The notes under the pieces were generated by a model. It saw only the letters and a list, made by a program, of their open reading frames with translations, was not told the origin of the DNA and ran no database searches. Both the position numbers and the translations under genes were made by a program. Shown here in pieces: positions 14,645 through 25,128 of a stretch of 64,000 nt of DNA (its first letter is position 1; each line of letters starts with the position of its first letter). Source of the DNA: Acanthornis magna (lineage: Eukaryota > Chordata > Aves > Passeriformes > Acanthizidae); NCBI GenBank assembly GCA_036785705.1, contig JAWUZG010000029.1, forward strand, positions 13,903,501 through 13,967,500, given 5' to 3'.

Positions 14645-14789
14645 CCCATATCTGCCAGTCCCGTGTCTTGAATGTGTCTCAGGTGTCCCCAGGCGCTTCT
14701 GTATGGGCCACTGAGTTTTGCCCCCTGTGATTATGTAAAAAAACTTACGATCCAAAAAACTGGAAATGTTTAGCTGAAAATATTTTTTC

Positions 14790-14827
14790 TGAAAAAAAAA
14801 AAAAAAACCAAAAAAACAAAAAGAAAA
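14790..14827. repeat. A-rich tract
   Basis: A run of 16 or so A followed by aaacc and caaaaag groups. It is low complexity and could be a decayed retrotransposon tail, but no element body was recognised beside it. Confidence 0.7.
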
Positions 14828-15312
14828 ACCCCTGGCCAGATCAAGTTTCTGCATAGCAATTTGCTTCATATCCTCTTATACTTGTTCTCAGTCTGGAGGG
14901 AAAAAAAACCTTTACATTTAGTGTGTGCAGTGGAAGCAGACAAAAAACACACTGTCACTTATGTCCAGGAGAATAGAAGGGAAGTCAGTTTATTTGACAA
15001 TAACATATTTTCATGAGTAGGTTTTTTGTACTTTTATTGTTTAGAAATCTGTTCTTGTACATGTGCAATTACCAATAAAAACATTAATTCATTTATAACC
15101 AAATACTGACTGTTGCATGATTAGATTGTTCAGGCATCAGCTTTGATGGTCCTACTTTGTAGTGAGAGCTCTGACTAGAGGTGGCTCCTTATATTTATTT
15201 AATTAATGGCTATGTACCTTAATAAATGATAGTTCTAAGGTAGTAATACATAGAGAAGCTATGGAAGCCTTCAGTTTAATTTTTCAGACAAATTTTGATT
15301 TTAGCATTCTCA

Positions 15313-15379
15313 CAGCCCCAAAAGAGTTGCAATGTTAGTTAGTTCTTCAGAGAGTCCCAGCCCCAAAAGAGTTGCAATG
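15313..15379. repeat. tandem duplication, 45-bp period
   Basis: The 22-base unit beginning cagccccaaaagagttgc is at 15313-15334 and again, identical, at 15358-15379. The spacer between them differs from the sequence after copy 2. Confidence 0.9.
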
Positions 15380-15803
15380 AGTTAAAATGTTGGTTGAGTT
15401 TCCTTATAATAGTGAGCATGAAAATGAAATTGAGTTGCAATACTATTGCAGGGGATTATCTAAAACGTCAGCTTCTGTTGAACTATTTATTTTTTTAATG
15501 GAGTTAATGAAATTGTGGATGTGATTAGCTCATCACAAAGGTGGCAGGTAAATCTTGAGGAAAATGTTGCTTCTTCAGCCTTCTTTTTTAAATTAATATT
15601 CACTACTCTGATATCCTTACAGATTGGTCTTAAAATGCTCATTTATAACTCTTATACAGTTTTTTTTGAACTTTGGGGGGAAGATTTGCAGGATTATAAT
15701 TATATTTTCACTGCTACCAAGCTATTTTTCTTCATCACATTACCTGGGATATTAACAATACTAACTTTCTGGTTTTTGGGGTTTTTTTTTTTTAATATTT
15801 TAG

Positions 15804-15896
15804 ATCTATTCTAGTCGAGAACTTGAAGAAACGTTGAACAAAATCAGGGAAATTCTGTCAGATGACAAACATGATTGGGATCAACGAACTAATGCG
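15804..15896 (+). CDS. CLASP2: CLASP2 window exon 2 (TOG2, first HEAT repeat)
   Basis: 93-nt, phase 0-0 exon encoding 31 residues (27-57): IYSSRELEETLNKIREIL, then SDDKHDWDQRTNA. It forms the first HEAT repeat of TOG2. The Trp of DWDQR is the aromatic residue that TOG domains present at the first intra-repeat loop for tubulin contact (family knowledge). SSRELEETLNK is the CLASP2 form; CLASP1 has DLEESINK. T in QRTNA replaces the A I remember in human CLASP2. Acceptor is a long T-rich tract ending tattttag; donor gtaaac. Confidence 0.97.
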
Positions 15897-16517
15897 GTAA
15901 ACTTTTTATCTGGTTTCAGGTTTGGGTGGGTGTATATCATAAAGCACAGGCAGGCAGACATTTTAAAATGTTTTTTTCTTCAGTTATCTGGAGTGTAGTT
16001 ACTTTAAGAAATGTTAATTTTTAAATGTTGAATCTCTGTATATCAAGTAAGTTTGAGCAAGTATTTTTAAAAGGCTGAAATGCATTTTTGCTGACATTTA
16101 AGTGAAATCTTATCTAAAAGCTGTTATATATGTTTCAGTTTGGCATTTATGTAAAATCACATATTCTACAGGTTAACTGCTATCATTAGTTCCTCTTGAG
16201 CTTACGAAAAGCTTCACTTGCAGGATTAAAATGTTCGTGTATATGTAGCATTTATATTTTTTGTCAGGTTTATGGCATCTTAGATTTGATAAACAGGTGA
16301 ACAGAAGTTTGTGTTTGTTTATTTGTATTCTGGGATTTATTTTAAGCACTAGAGTTTAAATAATATACATTTTTTACAGTGTTTTTAATTACCGCCATGT
16401 ATTTTTTAAATTATGCTTTAAAGACACGCCTACATATATTTTTGCATAGTGAAGCTATTCTTTTATTTTGAAATGCATATTGTCAGTGTCCTAACCCAAA
16501 CGCTTTAATGTTTTTAG
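15897..16517 (+). other. CLASP2: intron 2
   Basis: 621-bp AT-rich intron. Nothing recognised apart from splice sites. Confidence 0.9.
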
Positions 16518-16663
16518 CTGAAGAAAGTTCGGTCCTTGCTTGTTGCTGGAGCTGCACAGTACGATGGGTTTTTCCAGCACTTACGGCTGTTGGACGGTGC
16601 TTTCAAACTGTCAGCCAAGGATCTCAGATCCCAGGTGGTTAGAGAAGCCTGCATTACTGTAGC
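16518..16663 (+). CDS. CLASP2: CLASP2 window exon 3 (TOG2)
   Basis: 146-nt exon, phase 0 in, leaving GC of an alanine codon. It encodes residues 58-105: LKKVRSLLVAGAAQYDGFF, then QHLRLLDGAFKLSAKDLRSQ and VVREACITV. These are helices of the first two TOG2 HEAT repeats. VAGAAQYD is diagnostic for CLASP2 against CLASP1 (LAGAAEYD). I recall isoleucine rather than the V in KKVRS in the mammalian protein. Acceptor tgtttttag, donor gtaagt. Confidence 0.97.
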
Positions 16664-17090
16664 GTAAGTACAATTCGTGTGCGTTTGTGTACTGTGCTGG
16701 ATGTTAGTGTGGGTTTGACTCAGAGGTGCTTTATCAGTGTTGCAGGAGAGATTATCTTGTTGGGCTGCTGTACACTGTGGCTGAGAAAGAGTCAAGTCAG
16801 GATCTGAAGCCACAGAGGAAAAGAAATGCATAAAGGAATTTGCTCTCTTAGGTGATACCCATAATTGGCAATCCTGTAAAAGATTGTATGTGAATAAGCA
16901 GTTACTATCATTACACTCAATACTTAGTGCAAGTCAATACAAACTGCTGTGAGTAATATTGGGGACTAATGTTAGGATCACTTATGCTTGGGTCATTGGC
17001 ACGGAACTTTACTGGGACTGCTTGTAAAGACAACGTGTATTGCCCTGCAGTGTTTTGATTGTACAGCATTTTGGTGAGGTAATACCTTTC

Positions 17091-17245
17091 ATGGAATCAT
17101 GGAAGGGGTTTGGCTTGGAAGGGACCTTAAAGATCATCTAGTTCCAACCCCTCTGGCAGTGCAGGGACACCTTGCAGAAGACCAGGTTGCTCAAAGTCCC
17201 ATCCAACCTGGCCTTGAGCACTTCCAGGGTTGTCTCTCTGGGCAA
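17091..17245 (-). mobile_element. CR1 LINE, 3'-end fragment
   Basis: Read on the minus strand this is the tail of a chicken-repeat-1 non-LTR retrotransposon: the motif ttggaagggaccttaaagat on the + strand, followed by ccaacccctctggcagtg and ttgctcaaagtcccatccaa. It is 5'-truncated and lacks most of the terminal octamer repeats (catggaatcatgg remains). An internal deletion follows cttccagggt. It is too short and degraded to code for anything. CR1 is the dominant LINE of birds and supports the host assignment. Confidence 0.9.
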
Positions 17246-17834
17246 GAGACAGATGATAATTTTGGAAGCTGTGCCTAAACTGAGATGAGATCTTCGCCTT
17301 CAGAACCTTGCAGACTCCTTTAAATTCAAGTGCAGAGGGAAAAGCCAGAGTAATCTTTCCCATTTCCATGTTTTCCATGACTTTTTTATCCTCTGGAAAG
17401 GCATTAATGTAACCACTGATTTTCAGTGGCCATATGAAACAGGAACACCACAGAGTTCACCCTTGATATTCTGGTCTTGTGATTGAACAGACCGAAGGAA
17501 AATGTTGAAGCATACAACTCCCTTTCCAAGGAAATTGAGACTTTGAGAAAATAAAAGTAGCCTTTCCTAACCTGAAATCAGAAGTAGTGTGAAAGTACTC
17601 TGCAGATGTTCTCATCCAGGCCTAACAACCTGGAATTTTCCTTGATCCTTAAAACTTTGATATATTTGATGTGTCATTTGCTGCTGGCTACAAATTCTTT
17701 TTATATAGTCTCTCTGCATGCAAGGAGCATTTGGTGTCACCAGTGGGCAGTTACTGTATGTTTGTATGTGTTTTTATATTTGTTAAAACTGAAAATATAA
17801 CCTTTAACAGACAAGGGAGTCAAATTTTATGGCT

Positions 17835-17878
17835 GGCTAAAATTGGTGAGCCAATTGGTGAATTGGCTAAAATTGGTG
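17835..17878. repeat. tandem duplication, 30-bp period
   Basis: ggctaaaattggtg occurs at 17835-17848 and 17865-17878, with a partial third copy (aattggtg) between them. Confidence 0.85.
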
Positions 17879-18217
17879 GCCTGGTGAGTTTAAGTAGTTT
17901 TGCCTGCATTCGAAAGGAAAAAAACCTCAATGATTTATGTAAAATTTTAAATTTATATATTTCAAAATGTGTTAAAAAGCAGAAATACAATAATATTTTA
18001 TGTGGACATGAGAATTTAGGCTTTCCAATTGTGGTATTTGTTTTTCATTATGAAATAAAGTAACTAATGTTTGGCTTCTTAGTGCATCTGGAAATCGTGA
18101 AATTGAGAAATTCTATTGTTTGGCAAGATAAATCATTAAAATCCTCAGTGAACTTTATTATTTTAAGACTAAGAAATTAATTTATGTTAACAAGTTGTAT
18201 TTCTTTTCCCTAAATAG

Positions 18218-18353
18218 CCACCTTTCAACTGTTCTGGGAAACAAGTTTGACCATGGCGCTGAAGCAATTGTGCCTACTCTTTTTAACCTGGTTCCCAACA
18301 GCGCCAAAGTGATGGCAACCTCTGGGTGTGCAGCCATCAGGTTCATTATTCGG
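18218..18353 (+). CDS. CLASP2: CLASP2 window exon 4 (TOG2)
   Basis: 136-nt exon, completing the alanine split with exon 3 and ending in phase 0. It encodes residues 107-151: HLSTVLGNKFDHGAEAIVPT, LFNLVPNSAKVMATSGCAA, IRFIIR. IVPTLFNLVPNSAKVM and GCAAIRF are CLASP2 forms; CLASP1 has IMPTIFNLIPNSAKIM and GVVAVRL. Acceptor ttttccctaaatag, donor gtaggt. Confidence 0.97.
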
Positions 18354-21300
18354 GTAGGTGTTCTCTCTCACTTTGCCTGCTATGAATTTTCAGGTAGTGG
18401 CTCTTGGCAGAGATAAAAACAGTTCAGAAACACAGGTTTTTAAATCATTCTTTAATGGTGGAGTCATGTTTCTCATGGATGGACAAATACTTAATATCAT
18501 TGAAACCAATTGGCAGCATGGTCATAGTAAAGATGGAAGAAAAGGTATGAAAAGCAGGTCTGTTTCATGTTTTTGGGGATTTTTTTGTAATGTGTTAATT
18601 GAAAAAAGACCGAGTGTGTTTTCAAAGGGTGACTGCTTTTAACTGCCTTTTTGGAAGAGATGAAGTTAAGCTAGTAGCTAAGAAACTAGTGAGATTTTAA
18701 AAAGTGCAAAAACCAAAGATATTTCTTCCTGTATATGCATTCCCTCCAAAAAAAATTTGGAGCCATGGAGTTACTGAGAAAATGTTGAAGAGGCCATACA
18801 TACATGGATCAGTTCAGAAAACACATGTAAGAAGAATCCAACAGAGACTTGAATCCCCGGGCTTAAGAACTTTCTAAGCTGAGTCCTTAAAGCTATAGTA
18901 TGTAGAACAGAGGTGCTCTATACTAGCTGTTTTTTATTGAATGTTCATTGAGCATCTTCTACTGACAGGTGTCTGAGGCAAGATATTTAGATTTTTGGGC
19001 CTTGTACTGATATTTTTATGTTTCACATGAAGTGGGAGGTTGCCTGTAGTTTCTAAATTGAAAGTTGTGGCATTCTTAATGCTAAGCACTTACTGATGTG
19101 ATCTCATTGGTGGTTTTAATTTTGTAAGTTGTTGGAAAACCTAAGTGTTTTCATTACTTACACCTTTTGTTGCCATCCTGAGTATGTTTTGGAATCCGCA
19201 CTTGCTCTGTCTGTCTGTGCCTCTGAGAATGTGCTCTGAGACCTCTGCATGCGTGACCTTTCCATCAGCACTCAGGCTAAGATAAAATCCGTTGGTGTTT
19301 TTCCCCCAGACTCTTACACTGGACTGTGAGATGGCACAGACTTGAGAGTCAAGGAAGTAACACACCCAACACAGGATCGTTACAGTTGTAGGAGAACAGT
19401 TCCATTTGCAGTAGTATAAGACAAGCTCAGGCATGTAAGAAACTAACCCTGTCTTGTCCACAGGTGTCAAATCAAGCAGCAGAAAAGCAGCATGAAATTC
19501 ACCAATTACATTAAATTGGCTTTATTGGTTCAGTTCATTTGAAGACAAGCTTACACATCAGCTGTAGTTTCCCTGATTTTGTTTAAATTTCTTTTCTCCT
19601 TAGCTGTGACTTAACGTAGTGGATTGGAAGCATAAAAGCAGTAAAATCCTCTCCACAGTGCTCAAATACCCCACCAATAAATGGCATACGTGAGGTGTAT
19701 TGGCAGAAAATCCAGGTTTGAGTGGAAAAAGAATTAAATATCAAACAGAAGTGCAGCCCCATGCCCCTTTGAACTAAATGAATATTGGTCAGGGTGTCTT
19801 TGATCAATTGAATATTTAGAACCCAAGCTACTGCAATTTTTGGAGCTAGTGTTTTGCTCAAAAGCTCCCACCAGAATTCAGTGAAAGCCAGTTCAGTTCC
19901 TGGTGCTTTACTGTGTAATTGCTATAGAGTGAATCTCTTTAAAAAGAGGGAGGCTGTATTATACCAGTGATCTTGAAGACCTTCGTCTCATCTTTGTGCC
20001 TTTATTGGATTTCATATTTCTTCTCATTCTTGCACTGTAGTCTGATTTCTCTTTCTTGACTCTTAGTACATCAGGAAACAAATGACAAAAAAGAAGGTGG
20101 GGGCAGGGAGGGAATCATGGAGAGATGGCATGGTGGCAGAAATCTTTTTCAGAAGGAGGTGGGATTCAGGTCAACTGATCTGCAGTGTGGTTTGGGAGGA
20201 AGGATGTATCATTATATCTTCAAAGGGGTAGCAGATGAAATGTGCCATCTTAAAAACTGAATGAAAGCCAGCCTGAGGCTTTGATTCCTTTGCAAAACAC
20301 TTTCTGGAAATTACAGTGTCAATAGCTCCAAAAACTTGGAATGTACAGGTTTCTTCATCTGTAAAAAAAATTTATTTTTACCCCTGATTTGCTGGTTGTC
20401 CCTTTCTGGCAGTCATATGCCTCTTTTCAATTTGCAAACTATGCGAAACACAAACAAACCCCCTAAAACCACGTTTAAAAATAAATCAGGATGAACAAAT
20501 GTAACTGGTAGGCTCTTCCAGAATTTTTTATTAATTCCCTCCTAATTCTGAAATTGGCAGTACTCTGTGAGCTGATGATTATCTCTGCTTTTGTGGTCAT
20601 TTGTGTGTTTATATCCTGCAGCTGTGATATGTGAGATAGTAAGAATTCTTCAGTACTGTACTTCTTAAGCTCTTGGATTTTTTTTATTAGCCTATTGTTT
20701 CACACCATATTGTGGACTAGAAATTACGTTAGGTATTTAATCAAAAAAGACTAAAGAAAGTAACTGAAAATAGATTTGTTGATCCATGTTACTCTCACTT
20801 GGAATTCAAATGTTAATACTTTGTGTCTACAATTAGTTAAGATCAGCTGAAGTGGGCAGCTTTAATTCTGAATTCTGGAATGCATTTAGATTTAATGTAG
20901 TTTGTCTTATTCACCTTAAATGGTATTTTAGTAGTTTTCTTTTCCCATCAGGATGTTAGGTGTTTCCATATAGATTACATACATAAGGTTGCTTATATTA
21001 TATGTCGGTGTTTTTATTAGTTCAATAATGTATTTTGCATTAAAGGAAATTTGGTCCTTGTTGCACTAATCGTACTGACCCCTATAAGAATGCCCATATT
21101 TTCATATTTATTGATTCACTTTTTGCTCTGTAACCCTGATCTTTAAGACTGCTACATGTATTTTTTTTTGCCTGTGGCAAAACCAAAATAGCGTCAGCTT
21201 TCAACTCTTTTGAGGACACAGCTACATTTGAACTTCTTATATTAATTTTGACAGCAAAGTATTGCATATCATGATGTGATTGTTGATGGCATTTGAAGTG

Positions 21301-21516
21301 GTTTTTGCATGACCTTTTGGAAGAAAATAGCTTTTATCAATTGGCATGGTAGCAGCAGTCTTTTGTTTAATAACATTCTATGATTTCGTTTTGGTAAGCA
21401 TTTTAAATGGTTGCAGTTTTATTATGTTGTTAATTCTGTTTGAATTAATTAGTACAGTACAAATTCAGAATTCAGGAATGCTTTTCTCATTAACTGCTTT
21501 GTCCTTTTTTTGTTAG
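18354..21516 (+). other. CLASP2: intron 4
   Basis: 3.2-kb intron of unremarkable AT-rich sequence. No transposon, RNA gene or coding segment recognised. Confidence 0.85.
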
Positions 21517-21587
21517 CATACTCATGTGCCACGACTCATACCTTTAATAACAAGCAACTGTACCTCAAAATCAGTTGCAGTTAGAAG
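21517..21587 (+). CDS. CLASP2: CLASP2 window exon 5 (TOG2)
   Basis: 71-nt exon, phase 0 in, leaving AG of an arginine codon. It encodes residues 152-174: HTHVPRLIPLITSNCTSKSV and AVR. This is the HEAT-repeat segment leading into the three-arginine stretch VRRRSFEF. SVAVRRR differs from the SVPVRRR I recall in mammalian CLASP2. Acceptor cctttttttgttag, donor gtgagt. Confidence 0.97.
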
Positions 21588-23093
21588 GTGAGTACATTAT
21601 AAATAGAAAACAATTATAGCTGTTGCTTTTTACAATATGATTCTCATGTGTTGAAAATTAACAGATTAGAAGATTTATGACCATTAACTCTGAACACACA
21701 AAACTGTCACCCAGTAAACTGCAAACTACAAAAATTAATTTCAGCCTTGAGACAGTGGCTGCTCCTTGTATAGGACATGGAGCATCCATGTGTTGTCATA
21801 TTCAACAACTCAGCTGCATCTCCAGTATGTTGCTTTTTCTGAGGACATGATGCTTGAACACTTGGATTGGCTCTTGAGAATAGTAACTGTTTTTTGACAG
21901 AGTGTCATTTTCTGCACCAAATCACACAAAAGCAGTTAGTGCTGTTTCTGGACCAAAACTAGTCCTGGAAGTGATGTCACTGTGTGTATGCAGGAAACAG
22001 CTTGTGCATCTGGACTGTTTTCTTTGAGTCTGAGCTGCCTTTGCATCCAAAGCAAGTTTGCCTCAACCCACACTGTAGTGACCTATCATAGCCTTGGGTT
22101 TGACTGCAAAACAATTCACAGGGCTTTAGTGCCTCCGCATGCTGTGGCTTTACTGAGGAACATTACACTGAAGGTGGCTTTGGCACTGCAGTTCACAGTC
22201 CAGTGAGCATCAGTGAAGGCATTGCTTCCATACTGCTTTCCTTTTAGAAAGACAGCAAAACACTAGGCTGGCTGTAATAGTGAAAAGCATTTCAGGGTTT
22301 CTTGCTATGCCTTGCTGGTGTCCAAAGGATTTAGGCAGAATAAAAATCAAATTTGTCCCTCCAGAACAGGTCAAAGATGCAGCATAACCAGAAAAAGGGA
22401 TCGTTGCAGGCAGTCAAGTTCACTACCTGTTTGAAAATTGTTATCTACATCCCCCTACTCTCTGTCAGTTTGATTTTTCACCAGCTTCGTAGTTTAAAAG
22501 TATGCCTTTTGCTAATGGTGGTTTGCTAAATTGTCAAGATGCCCAAATTAATAATGAATACGGTTACGTAACTTCATTAACACATTGCCAGCAAATCTTT
22601 TGCAGTGCTTTCTATATGCAGAGCCCTGTACTAATGGTCTCATGTCTTCCTTTATACTGCATATTCAGTAATGACAGATGGAAGCATGGAATAGTGTTTG
22701 GGACAAAAGTACACTGCCACAGAAATATTATATTGTGTGTTAAATCTTTATTTTTTATATTGAGATTTTATACTCTCTATAATTTTTTCAACTTCATTCA
22801 TTTATCTCTGTTATTTTGGAACTAGTAGGGTATGTGTAATAATATGACTTGAGCAGCACATGGTTAATTCAACCACGTCTATTATTTTGAAGTTTAAGAT
22901 CAGTGAGCATGCCTGTTTGCTTTCTATACAGAATATTTTAACTTTGCAATAGGGTGACCAATGCCCTTATGAGACAGATAAATGTACTTTTATTTCATTT
23001 ATTTCCCTCAGGGAAAGAATAAAGTTAGTGTTTATTCCCCAAGCACACTAGAGAAATGATCGTTTAATTATAACTTTTGTTCTGTGCTTTCAG
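21588..23093 (+). other. CLASP2: intron 5
   Basis: 1.5-kb intron, no recognised content. Confidence 0.87.
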
Positions 23094-23153
23094 GCGCTCC
23101 TTTGAATTTTTAGACCTGTTATTACAAGAGTGGCAAACACATTCACTGGAAAG
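23094..23153 (+). CDS. CLASP2: CLASP2 window exon 6 (TOG2)
   Basis: 60-nt exon, phase 2 in and phase 2 out (one base to complete Arg, AG of the next Arg). It encodes RSFEFLDLLLQEWQTHSLE, residues 176-194, a helix pair in the C-terminal half of TOG2. The serine in RRRSFEF favours CLASP2 over CLASP1, which has cysteine there. Acceptor tctgtgctttcag, donor gtatgg. Confidence 0.97.
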
Positions 23154-24298
23154 GTATGGGCCGGTATACTTTTTCCCCTAATATAAGCTGCTAATGTAAT
23201 TTAAGACAGAAATATTGTCGTTGAATCCTTTAATTGGATTATGTTGTTCAGTGTTGGACAGCCTTTCTGGCACAGACAGCCTTTCTAGCACAGCAGGTCA
23301 TGTGGCTCATTCAGGTGCCAGGGGGAAGGAGAGCTGTATATGTTCCAGCCTTGGCTTCTTGTTGCCTCCTCTCCTTACCCTCTGCCTCTCCTATCCTGCG
23401 TGTGAGCAATGCAGACACAGGTAAGCATCTGTCTTTTCTCCTGGAAGGAGGAAATTTGTGTGTTTGCTATAAAAGGGGGCAAGTGGGCTTAGGCTGGACG
23501 ACTTTTTGTGGTAGTGAGTAAGGGCATGCTGTAGCCTCTCCAGATAGATGAGGAAATAGTATGTGCATCAGTTCTGCAGGATGGGCACTTAAACACAGGT
23601 TAAGAGCTAAGAGACTAAAGGGCATCCAGAGAAGGCTCTGAAGAGTTCATCCAGCTCCACAGTCACATTTCTGTCCTTCAAGGTGCTCCTGAGAATGGGA
23701 GCAATGGGGAAATGACTTCATGTATACCAAAGTGTCTAAAAAAATCCACAAAACCCACCACCACCCCCTCCCCTCGAAGAAAAAAAACCCCAAACAACAA
23801 ACCTCCTCCCAAAACTTACCTTGAATTAAAATTTTTTTATCTTCTCAAGTTTGTGTTCTGATGGGTACTTTGCTGTTCTTTGAGCATGTATTGAGGTTTA
23901 GAACTCATATGCCAAAAGTTTTCAGAGCTGAATTTCCAGTAAGAAAATGTACTGGTCTTAATTTTTTCCCTTTTCGTACTATTAGTGTAATAGTGGAAAT
24001 AGTTTCTCTATTTCAAGAAGGCAGATGTCTTAAAAAGGTGTTTTTAAACTTTTAAAGCGTGATAGGTGGACGTGTGTCAGAAAAGTAGATTAAAATCCTT
24101 TTAGATTGAAGGAGTAAGCTGACCTAAACCTTTACAGAAGGTACAGTTATATCATCCATGCGCTTAAGTGTTTACTGTATGTCTTAGAAAGAACTAGTAT
24201 TGCAGCTGTTTTTTACTTGGTGAAATGTTAAATAAGGTGTAAAGCTACTGCTTAGAATTTGGAGTAGCAAAATAGCATGAAGAATGTCTTTCTTCTAG
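23154..24298 (+). other. CLASP2: intron 6
   Basis: 1.1-kb intron. It has a C/A-rich low-complexity patch near 23742-23820 and an imperfect duplication of cagcctttctggcacaga around 23258-23296. No gene recognised. Confidence 0.85.
23742..23820. repeat. A/C-rich low-complexity patch
   Basis: Alternating C-rich and A-rich blocks (ccaccaccaccccctcccc, then aaaaaaaaccccaaac). No function inferred. Confidence 0.75.
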
Positions 24299-24376
24299 GC
24301 ACGCAGCTGTCTTGGTTGAAACAATCAAGAAGGGCATTCATGATGCTGATGCAGAAGCAAGAGTGGAGGCAAGAAA
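24299..24376 (+). CDS. CLASP2: CLASP2 window exon 7 (TOG2)
   Basis: 78-nt exon, phase 2-2. It encodes residues 196-220, HAAVLVETIKKGIHDADAEA and RVEAR, a late HEAT repeat of TOG2. HAAVLVETIKK is the CLASP2 form; CLASP1 has HISVLAETIKK. The codon split across the next junction gives lysine (ARK). Acceptor tgtctttcttctag, donor gtgagt. Confidence 0.97.
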
Positions 24377-24960
24377 GTGAGTTTTGATTCATTTTGCTCT
24401 GAGAAATTGTATGTGCTAAATGAGTGATAGAAGGCTATAATCCAAGGTGAGCTGCTATCTATGGCTGAAGAGGAGGACACAGGTTTGGTTGAAAACTGAT
24501 GTTTTTGTCCTGAATTACTACCTAGTTTCTTTTGCAAAAGACATTCTCAAAGCTGAGTCTGTCAATACTGTTGTGCAGCATTCGATAATTCTATGGAGAG
24601 AAGAGTTAGAAACGTTGATATTGCTGCATAATCATTCTCCCTCCCCATTAATTAAATCTTTAAACAACTGCAGCACTTTCACTAGTGAGAAGGCCAGAAA
24701 AGAATTCCTTTTGCTTCCCCACAGAACTGGTAAGTGCATGTGAGACATTCAGCAGATATACTTAAGTTATTTTGAAAAGATTAATTCAGTCGATGTAGCT
24801 TGTTTATTTTATGATTTGATGGGCATTTTTGTATGCTTTACATATTCTTAGTCTCAGTTCCTTTCACTCCCATCTGTGTTTCATTCAGTAATCTTCACTT
24901 CCTGACTCCACCCTTTAAAGAAAATATGGAGCATTTACATGTGGTTATTCTCTTTTGCAG
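24377..24960 (+). other. CLASP2: intron 7
   Basis: 584-bp intron; nothing recognised beyond splice sites. Confidence 0.9.
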
Positions 24961-25128
24961 GGCTTATCTGGGTCTTAGAAATCACTTTCCTAGTGAAGCT
25001 GAGACTCTGTACAATTCTCTGGAGCCACCCTATCAAAGAAGCCTTCAGACCTACTTGAAGAATTCTGGCAGCATAGCATCTCTCCCTCAGTCAGACAGGT
25101 CGTCCTCTAGCTCACAGGAGAGCCTCAA
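24961..25128 (+). CDS. CLASP2: CLASP2 window exon 8 (end of TOG2, start of Ser-rich linker)
   Basis: 168-nt exon, phase 2-2, residues 222-276. The first half, AYLGLRNHFPSEAETLYNSL and EPPYQRSLQTYLKNSGS, closes TOG2. The second half, IASLPQSDRSSSSSQESL, is the serine cluster opening the basic linker. A split AA|T codon joins it to exon 9 as Asn. LGLRNHFPSEAETLYNSLE is CLASP2-like; CLASP1 reads WGFHSHFSREAEHLYHTLE at this position. Acceptor attctcttttgcag, donor gtaagg. Confidence 0.97.

Larger units (their letters stand above)
10463..15803 (+). other. CLASP2: intron 1
   Basis: 5.3-kb intron without recognised genes. It holds two short tandem duplications (14593-14644 and 15313-15379) and an A-rich tract at 14790-14827. 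The 3' end is a T-run followed by aatattttag. Confidence 0.85.
16664..18217 (+). other. CLASP2: intron 3
   Basis: 1.55-kb intron holding a CR1 fragment (17091-17245) and a small tandem duplication (17835-17878). No other content recognised. Confidence 0.9.
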
